Assembly (NCBI GenBank): GCA_016793095.1 | Contig: JAEUJQ010000041.1 | Location: forward strand, 51,622-115,621 | DNA length: 64,000 nucleotides | DNA from: Myxococcaceae bacterium | GTDB lineage: Bacteria; Myxococcota; Myxococcia; Myxococcales; Myxococcaceae | Direction of reading: 5' to 3' | Program-made: the position numbers and the translations under genes | The notes under the pieces: model-generated | What the model was told of the DNA's origin: nothing | The model's database searches: none | The model's input: only the letters and a program-made list of their open reading frames with translations | Shown: piece after piece, positions 36,265 through 45,301 of the stretch | How positions within the stretch are numbered: the first letter of the stretch is position 1 | How the letters are laid out: every line of letters starts with the position of its first letter

Positions 36265-37374
36265 TCAGCCCGAGGCCAGGAAGAGCTCCATGGCGCCCTT
36301 ACCCTTGACCTCGACGCGTCCGAGCGATTCGCCCTCGAGGGCGCCGCTGACGCGCTCCCAGGCGGCGCTGCTGAGCGCGACCGTTCCTGGCCGTGCGTGC
36401 TGCTCGACGCGCGCCGCGAGGTTGACCGTGTCACCCCACACGTCGAACTGGTACTGCTTGTGGCCCACCACGCCGGCCACCACCGGGCCGATGTGCACGC
36501 CGACGCGCACGTCCCACCCCACCTCGAGGGCACGCACGGCCCGCACCATCTCGTGGGCGGCGCGCACGCAGCTCAGCACCGGTGACGGCAGCGGCTCGAA
36601 GAGGCCTGCGGTCGCCATGAAGGCGTCGCCGATGGTCTTGATCTTCTCGAGGCCGTGCTGGTCGGCGATCTCCTCGAAGCGCTGCACCATCGCCTGCAGC
36701 GTCCGGACGACCTCCTCGGGCGCTCGCCGTTCGCACCAGGCCGTGAAGCTGACCACGTCACAGAACAGCACCGCGACGTCGTCGTGGCGACGGGGTGGAA
36801 TCGTGCCGTGCTCCTTCAGCTCGCTCACCACCGAGGACGGAAAGAGCGAGGCGAGCAGGGCGTCCCCGCGCCGCCGCTCGCGCTCGATGCGATCGAGGAA
36901 CGCGCGCTCCTGGTCACGCGCGAACTTCCGCTCGATGGCCGCGCGCACCCGCGCATGAAGCAGCGGAGCCACCGGCGGCTTGAGCAGGTAGTCATCGGCG
37001 CCGAGCTCGATGCACCTCACGATGTCTTCCATGTCGTCATTGCCCGAGCACATCAGCACCGGGAGATCGACCGTGCGCGGGTCCGCGCGCAGACGCGTCA
37101 ACACCTCGAGCCCGTTGAGCTTCGGCATCAGCATGTCGAGGAGCACGAGATCCACCCACTCTCGCTCGAGCAGCGCGAGCGCCGCCTCGCCGTCCTCGGC
37201 GGTCTGCACCTCGTGCCCCTCGGCGGCGAGCAGCTTCTCGTGAGCGCGGCGCATCACCGAGTCGTCATCGACGACGAGCACCCGCGCAGGCCGTCGGGGT
37301 GCGGCGTTCTCGCCGCGGCGACCCACCAGCGACTCCCACGCCCGCGGCTCTGGCCTCTTGTCCGGGCTCGTCAT
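36265..37374 (-). CDS. Response regulator receiver with class III adenylate cyclase
   Basis: The 369-residue product has an N-terminal receiver domain (residues about 31-148) with phosphoacceptor D80 (LVLLDMLMPKLNG) and DD at 36-38. A coiled signalling linker (about 150-175) leads to a class III nucleotide cyclase (about 195-369). Metal-binding Asp residues are D206 (LFCDVVSF) and D250 (IGDAF), and the base-selecting K246 (KIKTIGD) is present. FDVWGDTVNLAARVE supplies the adenine-selecting Asp, the transition-state Asn and the Arg. It should make cAMP when phosphorylated. No histidine kinase lies nearby. The downstream gene on the plus strand converges. Confidence 0.9.
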   Translation of the reverse strand: MTSPDKRPEPRAWESLVGRRGENAAPRRPARVLVVDDDSVMRRAHEKLLAAEGHEVQTAEDGEAALALLEREWVDLVLLDMLMPKLNGLEVLTRLRADPRTVDLPVLMCSGNDDMEDIVRCIELGADDYLLKPPVAPLLHARVRAAIERKFARDQERAFLDRIERERRRGDALLASLFPSSVVSELKEHGTIPPRRHDDVAVLFCDVVSFTAWCERRAPEEVVRTLQAMVQRFEEIADQHGLEKIKTIGDAFMATAGLFEPLPSPVLSCVRAAHEMVRAVRALEVGWDVRVGVHIGPVVAGVVGHKQYQFDVWGDTVNLAARVEQHARPGTVALSSAAWERVSGALEGESLGRVEVKGKGAMELFLASG

Positions 37375-37450
37375 GCTCGTGATCAGAGCGCCATTCAGAC
37401 GGGCGCGCCACCTCGACGTGGCGTCCCTTCATCGGAGGTCAGCAATTCGC

Positions 37451-38146
37451 TCAGTGGGCGAGGGCGCCATCCACCATCTGCCCGTCGCTGATCGCCAGCG
37501 CGCGCCGCGCGTGCTTCACGACCCGCGGGTCGTGCGTCGAGAAGAGGAAGGTGACGCCCTCGAGCTTGTTGAGCTGCAGCATGAGGTCGATGATCTGATC
37601 GCTCGTCTTCGAGTCGAGGTTGGCGGTGGGCTCGTCGGCCAGCACGAGGCGCGGCCGGGTGATGAGCGCGCGGGCGATGGCGACGCGCTGCCGCTGACCG
37701 CCCGACAGCTCGTCGGGCTTGTGGTGCAGGTACTGCTTGAGCCCGACCTCGTCGGCGAGCTTCTCGACCCGGGCCCGCAGCGTCGCGGCGTCTTCTCCGC
37801 CGGGCCGCACCGAGCAGGGGAACTCGATGTTCTCGGCGACGTTCAGCACGGGGATGAGGTTGAAGTTCTGGAAGATGAACCCGATCTTCTGGTTGCGCAC
37901 GTCGGCGAGGTCGTCGAAGTCCCGGTCCGACACGTCGATGCCGTCGAGCACGTACTTCCCGGCCGAGGCGCGATCGAGACAGCCGATGATGTTGAGCAGC
38001 GTCGTCTTGCCGCTGCCCGACGGGCCGGTGACGACGGTGAACTCGCCCACATCCACCGTCAGGTCCACGCCGCGAAGGGCCACCACCTCGGTGAGGCCCA
38101 GCTGGTACGACTTCTTGATGCCTGACAGCTCGATGAGGTGGGGCAT
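37451..38146 (-). CDS. ABC transporter ATP-binding protein (LolD/MacB-like)
   Basis: The 231-residue product has Walker A GPSGSGKTT, the Q-loop, signature LSGGQRQRVAIARAL and Walker B VLADEP with the D-loop NLDS. It reads like the LolD/MacB branch, whose members release lipoproteins or export peptides from the inner membrane. It should pair with the two FtsX-like permeases upstream in the same operon. A GGAG lies upstream of the ATG, and the preceding gene stops 15 bp away. It is the last gene of the operon, which is unusual since LolD-like ATPases often precede the permease. Confidence 0.92.
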   Translation of the reverse strand: MPHLIELSGIKKSYQLGLTEVVALRGVDLTVDVGEFTVVTGPSGSGKTTLLNIIGCLDRASAGKYVLDGIDVSDRDFDDLADVRNQKIGFIFQNFNLIPVLNVAENIEFPCSVRPGGEDAATLRARVEKLADEVGLKQYLHHKPDELSGGQRQRVAIARALITRPRLVLADEPTANLDSKTSDQIIDLMLQLNKLEGVTFLFSTHDPRVVKHARRALAISDGQMVDGALAH

Positions 38147-38161
38147 GGCGGGGCTCCTTCG

Positions 38162-39736
38162 TCAGAAGAACGCGCGCGCTTCGAACATCGCGCGGAACGC
38201 GAACGGGGTGATGCCGAACTCGGTGATGGGGGTGCCCTGCGGCGTCTTCACCGCGAGCGCGTCGGGGCCCGGCACCGGCACGAAGCCGAGCAGCGACAGG
38301 TTGAGCCACTCGGTGGCCGACCAGGTGACGGACGGCGTGACCGTCGTCGAGAGGTCACGGAGGTTCGCGATGACGACGGCCTGCAGCGTGAAGTCGTCGA
38401 AGAGCCGCGGCTTCTGGAAGGTGAGGAAGGCGTAGTGGCGGCCGCGCGGGTCGAACGAGAAGCGCACCGGCAGACCGTCGGGCGTCGTCCCGCCGAAGAG
38501 GGCGCTGGCGCCGGGGAACTGGGTGACGTCGAGCCCGAGTGAGCGCGACTCGGGGATGAGGCCCAGGCCGTTGGCGAGGTCCTGGAAGTGGTCCCGGTTC
38601 CACCCGTCGTGCTGGTACAGGTACTCGAGCGACAAGAGGGAGTCGTCGGAGAACTGGTAGCGCGCGCCCACCAGCACGCGCGGGCGCAGGTCGGTGCTGG
38701 TGAGCTGCGCCTTCGAGGCGTAGGGCGTCTTCGCGATGGAGCACTGCAGCGCCGCCATCGTGCTCGCGACGCACGCGCCGTTGAGGAAGTCGCGCGGGCT
38801 GCCTGTCTGGAACAACGCCTCGCCGTGCACCTCGAGCGCACCGAAGACGCGGCTGAACGTGAGGCCGATGCGCGGCTTCGCCTCGAAGTCGTCTATCGAG
38901 CGGTTGCCGAAGAAGAACATCAGCGACAGGTCGGTGTCCCAGAGCAGCGTGTAGACGCGCGCGGCGAGCTGGTAGTGCAGCTGCGAGTCCTTCAGGTCCC
39001 ACGTCGGCCACCCGAGCACGTGGGTGGGGATGCCGGCCGTCTGCTTGAGCACCGTCGGCGCGAAGATGACCGAGAAGGTCGCGAACGACAGCGGCGCCTC
39101 GACCTGCGCGAGCCACGCGCCAGAGCGCTGGAACGTCGGGTCCGTCGGGTCGCGCCGGGGGTTCAGGAGGTCGGTCGGGTTGTAGGCGAGGCCCGTGCCC
39201 CAGACGATGCGCTTCTTGCCCACCAGCAGGTTCAGCTCGGGAACGAACTCGTGCGAGATGAAGAGCTCGTTGATGCTGACGAGGGGCTGCACCTGAGGGC
39301 TCTGCTTGTCGGGCAGCGCCACCTCGCGGCCGGCGGAGTCGACGCCCCGGTAGAAGCCGCCCCAGTTGGCCACCAGCGACACGTCGGTGGACAGGTAGGA
39401 GTGCGGCCGCACGCTCACCTTCACCTGCGCGTTGAACTCGACCAGCTGCTGCAGCTGCGGAAGGTCGTTGGTCGGCACGAGGCCCCAGGTGCGCGCGCGG
39501 GTGAACTGCGTGCGCGACATGCCGTAGCCGGTGACGTCGATGACCTTCTTGAAGAGCGGCTCCGGGGTCGGCGCCTCGACCGCCGCGGCCGTCGCCTCGG
39601 CCGGCGCGCTCGGCACCTCTCCTGCCGCACCCGCGTCCAACTCCGCCAGGACGCCGCCATCCTCCTCCTCCGCGGCGAGGGCCGGCAGCGCGAGCAGCAA
39701 CGAGACGACGCAGGTCCGGAGCACGGGCTGGCTCAC
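38162..39736 (-). CDS. Outer-membrane beta-barrel protein of the envelope operon
   Basis: The 524-residue product starts VSQPVLRTCVVSLLLALPALA (GTG 39736), a signal peptide, followed by an acidic Ala/Pro linker (about 22-55). The rest has alternating beta-strand patterns with aromatic girdle residues (LLVGKKRIVWGTGLAYNP, YLYQHDGWNRDHF). It ends FRAMFEARAFF, the terminal Phe typical of outer-membrane barrels. It resembles large porin-like barrels of Deltaproteobacteria-type lipid and hydrophobic compound exporters, but I name no family. The GTG overlaps the LolA-like stop (GTGA). This coupling shows the barrel belongs to the same system. Confidence 0.8.
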   Translation of the reverse strand: MSQPVLRTCVVSLLLALPALAAEEEDGGVLAELDAGAAGEVPSAPAEATAAAVEAPTPEPLFKKVIDVTGYGMSRTQFTRARTWGLVPTNDLPQLQQLVEFNAQVKVSVRPHSYLSTDVSLVANWGGFYRGVDSAGREVALPDKQSPQVQPLVSINELFISHEFVPELNLLVGKKRIVWGTGLAYNPTDLLNPRRDPTDPTFQRSGAWLAQVEAPLSFATFSVIFAPTVLKQTAGIPTHVLGWPTWDLKDSQLHYQLAARVYTLLWDTDLSLMFFFGNRSIDDFEAKPRIGLTFSRVFGALEVHGEALFQTGSPRDFLNGACVASTMAALQCSIAKTPYASKAQLTSTDLRPRVLVGARYQFSDDSLLSLEYLYQHDGWNRDHFQDLANGLGLIPESRSLGLDVTQFPGASALFGGTTPDGLPVRFSFDPRGRHYAFLTFQKPRLFDDFTLQAVVIANLRDLSTTVTPSVTWSATEWLNLSLLGFVPVPGPDALAVKTPQGTPITEFGITPFAFRAMFEARAFF

Positions 39737-40446
39737 TTGCCCAGGTCGGCCTGCATGAAGCGCTGCGGCGGCGCGTCGACGTTCAGCTTGAACGACTTCG
39801 TCACCATCTCGCTCTTGCGCGCCTTCACCACCTCGTTCTGCATGACGATGCGCGCCGGCCGCACGAAGCCCTTCTCGAACTCCTTGTGCTCGCTGAAGGT
39901 CGCCGAGCGGATCATCTGGCCCGAGGTGCCGAAGTACTCGCCCTTCAGCGGCTGCAGGTCGCCCTTGCGCACCGTGAGGCGGATCTTGTCGTACGCCGTC
40001 TCGGTGCTCTTCGCCTTGAGCTCGACGGTGAGCGCGTCGGCCTTGTCGGAGGGCACCAGCACCGCGTCGTAGTCGGCGGTGTAGTTCACCCGCAGCACGT
40101 CGGCGTTGTTGAAGTCGCCACCCTGAAAGCTGTCGCGGTTGGCGATGCGCGTCGCGCGCTTGAGGTTCGGCAGGTACACCCAGGCGTTGTCGCCGAGCCG
40201 CAGGATCTCCTGGCCCTTCACGCTCGCGGGCTCGGAGAACCACACGCGGAACTTGTCGGCGTCGCGCTTCAAGAACCGCATGCCGTAGGTGCGCGCGCTG
40301 CCGTCTTCGCGCGTCGCCGTCATCTCGGTCTGCGCCTCGAAGGTGCCCGGGCCCATGACGGCGTCGTACTTCGCGAGGATCTCCTGCGCGGTGGGCTCGG
40401 CCGCGAAGGCGAGGGACGAGACGAGACACAGGACGAGGGTTCTCAT
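39733..40446 (-). CDS. LolA-like periplasmic outer-membrane sorting protein
   Basis: The 237-residue product begins MRTLVLCLVSSLAFAAEPTAQEIL, a signal peptide. The mature part (ILAKYDAVMGPGTFEAQTEMTATREDGS, FLKRDADKFRVWFSEP, LRLGDNAWVYLPNLKRATRI) matches the outer-membrane lipoprotein-sorting protein domain found in LolA-like periplasmic carriers. These bind lipids or lipoproteins in a half-barrel. It lies between a permease and an outer-membrane barrel in the same operon and may shuttle substrate across the periplasm. It overlaps both neighbours by 4 bases. Confidence 0.88.
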   Translation of the reverse strand: MRTLVLCLVSSLAFAAEPTAQEILAKYDAVMGPGTFEAQTEMTATREDGSARTYGMRFLKRDADKFRVWFSEPASVKGQEILRLGDNAWVYLPNLKRATRIANRDSFQGGDFNNADVLRVNYTADYDAVLVPSDKADALTVELKAKSTETAYDKIRLTVRKGDLQPLKGEYFGTSGQMIRSATFSEHKEFEKGFVRPARIVMQNEVVKARKSEMVTKSFKLNVDAPPQRFMQADLGK

Positions 40447-41663
40447 GAGCGCAGGGCCTCCACCGGGTTGAGACGAGAGGCGCGCCACGCCGGCCAGAGG
40501 GCCGCGAAGACCGCGCCGAGCACCGCCACCACGAACGCGGCGGCGGTGAACTGCAGGGTGTTGAAGGGGTACATGACGTTCGACCCCGAGACGCCCGACA
40601 GCTTGAAGGGGATGCCGCGCCAGCCGAAGTAGCCGACGACCGCCCGGCCCAGCGCGACGCCGGCCGCGCCCCCGAGCGCGCCGATGACGGCCGCCTCGAT
40701 GAGGAACATCACCATCACCTGCCGCCGGCGCACGCCCACCGCGAGGAGCGTGCCGATCTCCCGCACCCGCTCGAACACGCTCATCAGCATGGTGTTGATG
40801 ATGCCGGTCAGCACGATGACGAAGAGGACGAAGGCGATGGCCCCGAGCACGAACACCTGCCGCGCGATGATGTCGCGCACGAAGGGCTGCAGCTCGCGCC
40901 AGGTGTGCACCTCGAACTCCGGCCCGAGGGTCGCCCGCAGCGTGTCCGCCGTCTCGTCGAGGTGCTCGAGGTCGTCGATGGCGACGACGTACTCGGTGAC
41001 CCGCCCGTCGAGGCCCACGAGCGCCTGCGCGGTCGCCAGCGGCAGCGTCACCACCCGCTTGTTCTCGAAGGGGAACGTCGAGGTGGTGAGGCCCTTCACC
41101 TTCAGGTCGAGCGCGTTCGAGCGCCCGCCGGGGCTGGTGGACTGCAGCGTCACCATCGAGCCCGGCCCCACCTTGAACGACTCGCCGAGCTCGAAGCCGA
41201 GCATGGCGACGGCGCCGTCCTGCGCCTCGAGCGGCTCGCCCTTCGCGACGAGGGTGCGCGCCTTCGGGCACGCCTCGAGCTCGTGCGCCTGGTCCATGCC
41301 GCGGCCGATGAACATCGTCTGCTGGCTGCCGTTGCTGACGAGGCCGTTGAAGGTGAGGCGGCCGGTGACGCCCTTCACGTGCGGCACGGCGAGCATCTTC
41401 GCGCGCAGGGCCTCGTCGTAGGGCAGGTTGAGGCGGGTCGGCACCGAGTCGGCGTTGTCGACATAGCCCGTCTTGTGCACCTGGATGGCGCCCACGCGGC
41501 CCTGCACGACGTCATCGACCATCATCTTCGCCGCGCCGCCGGTGAAGCCGCGCACGACGAGCACCATGGCGACGCCGAAGACGATGGTGACGCCGGTGAT
41601 GAGGCTGCGCCGCCGGTTCCGGCCGACGTTGCGCACGGCGATGCTGGGGAGTCTCGAGCTCAT
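40443..41663 (-). CDS. ABC transporter permease, MacB/LolC-type (second)
   Basis: The 406-residue product has the FtsX/MacB layout: a first membrane helix (SLITGVTIVFGVAMVLV), a large periplasmic domain and three C-terminal membrane helices (FVLGAIAFVLFVIVLTGI, VMVMFLIEAAVIGALGG, FTAAAFVVAVLGAVFAAL). The conserved NTMLMSVFERVREIGTLLAVGVRRRQ is the cytoplasmic coupling part that contacts the ATPase. The C-terminus has WRASRLNPVEALRS. It overlaps both adjacent genes by 4 bases. It and the preceding permease probably form a heterodimer, as LolC/LolE do. Confidence 0.92.
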   Translation of the reverse strand: MSSRLPSIAVRNVGRNRRRSLITGVTIVFGVAMVLVVRGFTGGAAKMMVDDVVQGRVGAIQVHKTGYVDNADSVPTRLNLPYDEALRAKMLAVPHVKGVTGRLTFNGLVSNGSQQTMFIGRGMDQAHELEACPKARTLVAKGEPLEAQDGAVAMLGFELGESFKVGPGSMVTLQSTSPGGRSNALDLKVKGLTTSTFPFENKRVVTLPLATAQALVGLDGRVTEYVVAIDDLEHLDETADTLRATLGPEFEVHTWRELQPFVRDIIARQVFVLGAIAFVLFVIVLTGIINTMLMSVFERVREIGTLLAVGVRRRQVMVMFLIEAAVIGALGGAAGVALGRAVVGYFGWRGIPFKLSGVSGSNVMYPFNTLQFTAAAFVVAVLGAVFAALWPAWRASRLNPVEALRS

Positions 41664-42961
41664 GTGTGCGCCAGCGCCTCCACCGGGCGGAGCCGGCTCG
41701 CCCGCCACGCTGGCCAGAGTGACGCGAGCGCCGCGCCGGCGGTGGCCTGCAGAATGGCCCGGGCGACGAACAGCACGTCGACGCTCGGCCGCAGGAGGCT
41801 CGGCACCTTCGCCCCGGGCGCGGGGATCGAGATGCCCTTCGAGTTCATGTACGAGACCCAGGCCCAGCCCAGCAACGCGCCGAGGGCGCCGCCGACGAGG
41901 CCCAGCACGATGCCCTCGGCGATGAAGAGGCTGACGATCTGCCGGCGCTTCATGCCCACCGCGAGCATGGTGCCGATCTCCCGCACGCGCTCGAGCACGC
42001 TCATCAGCATGGCGTTCACCACGCCGAGCAGCACGACGAAGAGGAGGATGGAGGAGACGATGCCGAAGATGAAGTCCTGGGTCTCGACGATGTCCTTGAC
42101 GAAGGGAATGCGCTGCTCCCAGGTGTGCACCTCGTAGTCGGGGCCCACCGCGGCGGCGACCGCGCCCCGCACCTGCTCGAGGTCGAGCTTCAGGTCTACG
42201 TCGACGCCGTACTCGGTGACGCGGCCCTCCATGCGGAGCAACTGCTGCGCCGCGCCCAGCGAGATGACGCCGACGCGGCGGTCGTTCGGAGTCGCCGAGG
42301 CGATGGCGCCGATCATCACCACGTTCACCCCGTTGAGTGACGAGTCGCGGTCCGGCGCGAGGACGGCGAGGCGCTGCTCGATGGGCGGCAGCTCGGCGCC
42401 GGCCTTCCACATGGGCACGTCGACGCCGCGGGCGAAGTCGTCATTCAAGACGAGCTGCTCGGCGGTGGCCGACTGCAGCATCTCGCCCCGGCCCGCGCCC
42501 AGCCACTCCCACCGCTTCGGCGTCACCTGCCGCTCGAGCGCGGGGTCGAAGGCGGTCAGCATCAGGAACGAGGTGATGCCGCGGTCGGCCTCGGGCAGCT
42601 CCGAGCCGTCCTCTGGCAGCGGCTTCTTGTCGGGCGTCGAGAGCTGCGCGCCGAACTCGATGCGCGGGCTCACCGCCTTTACGCCGGGTACGGCGGCCAC
42701 CTTCGCGCGCAGCTCGGGGGTATCGGCGAAGTCGAGCGTCAGCGGCGAGCCGAGCACGTTCTCGACGTAGCCCTTCTTGTGCACCTGCAGCGCGCCCAGG
42801 TTGCCGCGCATCTGGTTCTCCAGGATCTGCCGGCGCTGGCCGTTGATGAAGCCCTTGATGGCCACCATCGCGCCGACGCCCGCCACCAGCGCGACGAAGG
42901 TGATGGCCGTGCGCCGGCGGTTGCGTCGCAGGTTGCGCAGGGCGAGCTTCAGCAGCGCCAT
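41660..42961 (-). CDS. ABC transporter permease, MacB/LolC-type (first)
   Basis: The 433-residue product has the same layout as the second permease: RRRTAITFVALVAGVGAMV near the start, NAMLMSVLERVREIGTMLAVGMKRRQ in the coupling loop, and WRASRLRPVEALAHT at the end. It opens the operon after tetR. Its start at 42961 lies 13 bp after the operator-like site at 42975-42989. The two permeases differ enough for distinct roles. Confidence 0.92.
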   Translation of the reverse strand: MALLKLALRNLRRNRRRTAITFVALVAGVGAMVAIKGFINGQRRQILENQMRGNLGALQVHKKGYVENVLGSPLTLDFADTPELRAKVAAVPGVKAVSPRIEFGAQLSTPDKKPLPEDGSELPEADRGITSFLMLTAFDPALERQVTPKRWEWLGAGRGEMLQSATAEQLVLNDDFARGVDVPMWKAGAELPPIEQRLAVLAPDRDSSLNGVNVVMIGAIASATPNDRRVGVISLGAAQQLLRMEGRVTEYGVDVDLKLDLEQVRGAVAAAVGPDYEVHTWEQRIPFVKDIVETQDFIFGIVSSILLFVVLLGVVNAMLMSVLERVREIGTMLAVGMKRRQIVSLFIAEGIVLGLVGGALGALLGWAWVSYMNSKGISIPAPGAKVPSLLRPSVDVLFVARAILQATAGAALASLWPAWRASRLRPVEALAHT

Positions 42962-42974
42962 GGCCGGCCTCCGC

Positions 42975-42989
42975 TAGAACGGTCGTTCA
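42975..42989. promoter_or_regulatory. Operator-like site upstream of the permease operon
   Basis: TAGAACGGTCGTTCA. The arms GAACG and CGTTC pair around GT. It is identical to the site before tetR at 43666-43680. It lies in the 40-bp gap between the tetR stop and the permease start. Repression by the adjacent TetR is inferred from the two identical copies. Confidence 0.75.
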
Positions 42990-43001
42990 GTTTCAGTGAC
43001 G

Positions 43002-43655
43002 TCATCTTCGCTTCCCCTTCGTCGGCGGGGCCTCGGGCGCGACGGACTCCCAGAACGAGTCGAGGTGGCGCGCGAGGTCGGCGCGGGCCCCGATGAGGTC
43101 TGGCTCGACCGTCGGGTCGGCCAGGTGCAGGAGGCGGATCAGCATCATCGGCCCCATGAAGCGCAGCGCGGTGGTGTCAGGGTCAAGCGGGCGCACGAGG
43201 CCGCGCTTCGCGAGGTCGGCGAAGAGCCCGCTGATGCGCGCGCGCACCTTCGTCACCTGCCTCTGCACGTCGAGGAGCCCCGCCTCTTTCAGCCGCGGCA
43301 GCTCGGCCATCATCAGGCGCAGCAGGTGCCGCTCTTGAGGGGTGCTCCAGAGCGTCACCAGCGTCTCGCCCATCATCTTGACGAACGGCTGCGCGCCCAT
43401 GGACCCGATGAGTGCGCCGAGGTCGGTGGACATCATCGAGTTGATGGCGCCGGGGCCCGTCGACTCGAGCACCGTCTGGAGGATGGCCTGCTTGTTCGGG
43501 AAGTGGTGGTACAGCGCGCTCTCGCGCACCCCGACCGCCCGGGCGATGTCCCGCATCGACGAGCCGGTGAAGCCCTTCGTCGCGAAGAGCTCGAGCGCGC
43601 GGTCGAGGATCTCGCGCCGCGTGTCCCGCCCCTCGTCTTTCCTCGGCCGCGCCAT
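43002..43655 (-). CDS. TetR-family transcriptional regulator
   Basis: The 217-residue product has the TetR helix-turn-helix (residues about 14-58: ILDRALELFATKGFTGSSMRDIARAVGVRESALYHHFPNK-like) and a long alpha-helical ligand-binding C-terminus. It is probably an autorepressor and repressor of the envelope operon: the same 15-bp palindromic sequence lies just before its own start and before the first permease gene. Ligand is unknown; a hydrophobic compound exported by the operon is a reasonable guess. ATG 43655. Confidence 0.92.
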   Translation of the reverse strand: MARPRKDEGRDTRREILDRALELFATKGFTGSSMRDIARAVGVRESALYHHFPNKQAILQTVLESTGPGAINSMMSTDLGALIGSMGAQPFVKMMGETLVTLWSTPQERHLLRLMMAELPRLKEAGLLDVQRQVTKVRARISGLFADLAKRGLVRPLDPDTTALRFMGPMMLIRLLHLADPTVEPDLIGARADLARHLDSFWESVAPEAPPTKGKRR

Positions 43656-43665
43656 CGCGGCGTAA

Positions 43666-43680
43666 TAGAACGGTCGTTCA
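43666..43680. promoter_or_regulatory. Operator-like site upstream of tetR
   Basis: TAGAACGGTCGTTCA, identical to 42975-42989. It ends 10 bp before the tetR start and lies in the space shared with the divergent M20 peptidase gene (start 43789), which it might also affect. Confidence 0.75.
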
Positions 43681-43788
43681 ATTATCTGTCAAGCAGAACG
43701 CGCACAGCGGGCGCCTGCGACGGTCTTGATGGGCTGCGACGCGCGACCTCTGGATGAACGCCCGCGCGACCTGTGCGACAAGCGCCGC

Positions 43789-45234
43789 ATGCCGAACCGG
43801 CCCTTCGTCGTCGCCTTCCTCACGCTCTCGTGCGCCACCACCCCGACACCGACCACCGCTGCCCCGCCCGGGGTCGAGAAGTACGGCAACGGCGTCGACT
43901 GGGCGAAGGCCGGCGACGAGACCGCCCTGGCGCTCTCAGGCTACCTGCAGACCGACACCATCAACCCGCCGGGCAACGAGACGCGCGGCGCCGAGTACCT
44001 CGCCGCGCTGCTGAAGAAGGACGGCATCGAGAGCGAGGTCGTCGAGTTCGCGCCGGGCCGGTCGAACCTCATCGCGCGGCTCCAGGCGGCGGGCCCCGCG
44101 AAGGACAAGCCGGTGTGCCTGCTGTCTCACATCGACGTGGTGCCCGCCGAGGTCGAGGCGTGGCCGAAGGAGACGGGGCCACTCTCGGGCGCCATCGACG
44201 CCGAGGGCTTCGTCTGGGGCCGCGGCGCGCTCGACATGAAGGGCATGGGCATCATCCAGGCGATGACGCTCGTGTGGCTCAAGCGCGCGGGCGTGCCGCT
44301 GAGCCGCGACGTCATCCTCCTCGCGGTGGGCGACGAGGAGGTGGACAACCTGGGCATGAAGCACCTCGTCGAGCAGCGGTGGGCCTCGCTTGACTGCGGC
44401 GTGCTCGTCAACGAGGGCGGGCTCGGCGTGAAGAACCTGCTGTTCGAGAACCAGACGGTGTTCGCCATCTCGGTGGCCGAGAAGGGCGCGCTCTGGCTCA
44501 AGATGAAGGCGACCGGCGAGGCGGGGCATGGCTCGACGCCGGTGCCGCAGCGGGCACCCACGCGGCTCGTCGAGGCGGTGAAGGCGCTGTCCACGCGGCA
44601 GCCGGCGCCGCAGATCCACGCGTCGCTGTACGAGTTGTTGCGCCGCATTGGCGAGCAGAAGGGCGGCGTCACCGGCTTCATCCTGCAGCGGCCCCTGCTG
44701 GTGAACTGGTTCGTCACCGGCCGGTTGATGAGCAAGCCGGCCACCCGCGCGGGCATCACCAACACCTGCCAGGTGACGGGCTTCGAGGGCAAAGGCAGCG
44801 CGCCCAACGTCATCCCTTCGCAGGTGGCGGCCATCATCGACTGCCGGCTGCTGCCGGGCACCACGCCGGAGCTGGTGCTCGCCGAGTTGAAGGAGCTGAC
44901 GAAGCACGTCGAGGGCATCGAGTTCGAGACCGCGAACGCCGACGCCGCGAACGAGTCCACCTGGCAGGACCCGTTCTTCGACGCGCTCGCGCGGCACGCG
45001 GTGGGCACGCGCACCGACGCGGTGGCGGGGCCGGTGCTGTCGCCGGGCTACACCGACTCGCTGCTCGCCCGGCCGAAGGGCGCGCGGGCCTACGGCATGG
45101 TGCCATTCGAGGTGACGCAGGAGGAGCTCGCCACCATGCACGGGCGCAACGAGCGCGTCTCGAAGCAGAACCTCACGCGCGGGCTCGAGGTGCTCTTCCG
45201 CGCGGTGGTGGACGTGGCCGCCGCGCCCCCTTGA
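43789..45234 (+). CDS. M20-family metallopeptidase lipoprotein
   Basis: The 481-residue product starts MPNRPFVVAFLTLSCATTP (ATG 43789), a lipoprotein signal with lipobox LSC. It has the M20 metal ligands: SHIDVVP (H and D), WGRGALDMKG (D), DEEVDN (EE) and a C-terminal His (TMHGRNE). The insert with AGHGSTPVP is the dimerisation region common in M20 peptidases and carboxypeptidases such as CPG2-like enzymes. It probably cleaves peptides or N-acyl amino acids in the periplasm or at the surface. The earlier in-frame ATG at 43726 adds Arg-rich sequence with no signal. Confidence 0.88.
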   Translation: MPNRPFVVAFLTLSCATTPTPTTAAPPGVEKYGNGVDWAKAGDETALALSGYLQTDTINPPGNETRGAEYLAALLKKDGIESEVVEFAPGRSNLIARLQAAGPAKDKPVCLLSHIDVVPAEVEAWPKETGPLSGAIDAEGFVWGRGALDMKGMGIIQAMTLVWLKRAGVPLSRDVILLAVGDEEVDNLGMKHLVEQRWASLDCGVLVNEGGLGVKNLLFENQTVFAISVAEKGALWLKMKATGEAGHGSTPVPQRAPTRLVEAVKALSTRQPAPQIHASLYELLRRIGEQKGGVTGFILQRPLLVNWFVTGRLMSKPATRAGITNTCQVTGFEGKGSAPNVIPSQVAAIIDCRLLPGTTPELVLAELKELTKHVEGIEFETANADAANESTWQDPFFDALARHAVGTRTDAVAGPVLSPGYTDSLLARPKGARAYGMVPFEVTQEELATMHGRNERVSKQNLTRGLEVLFRAVVDVAAAPP

Positions 45235-45301
45235 ACATGGGATATCGCTGCCCGCGCAGCCCGCGCGAAGACCCGCACGTCCACCCCCGTCCGGAGCCGC
45301 C

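Noticed and set aside
38588..40072. Plus-strand open frame across the outer-membrane protein
   Set aside because: Antisense shadow: the minus strand has a clear signal peptide, barrel pattern and coupled neighbours.
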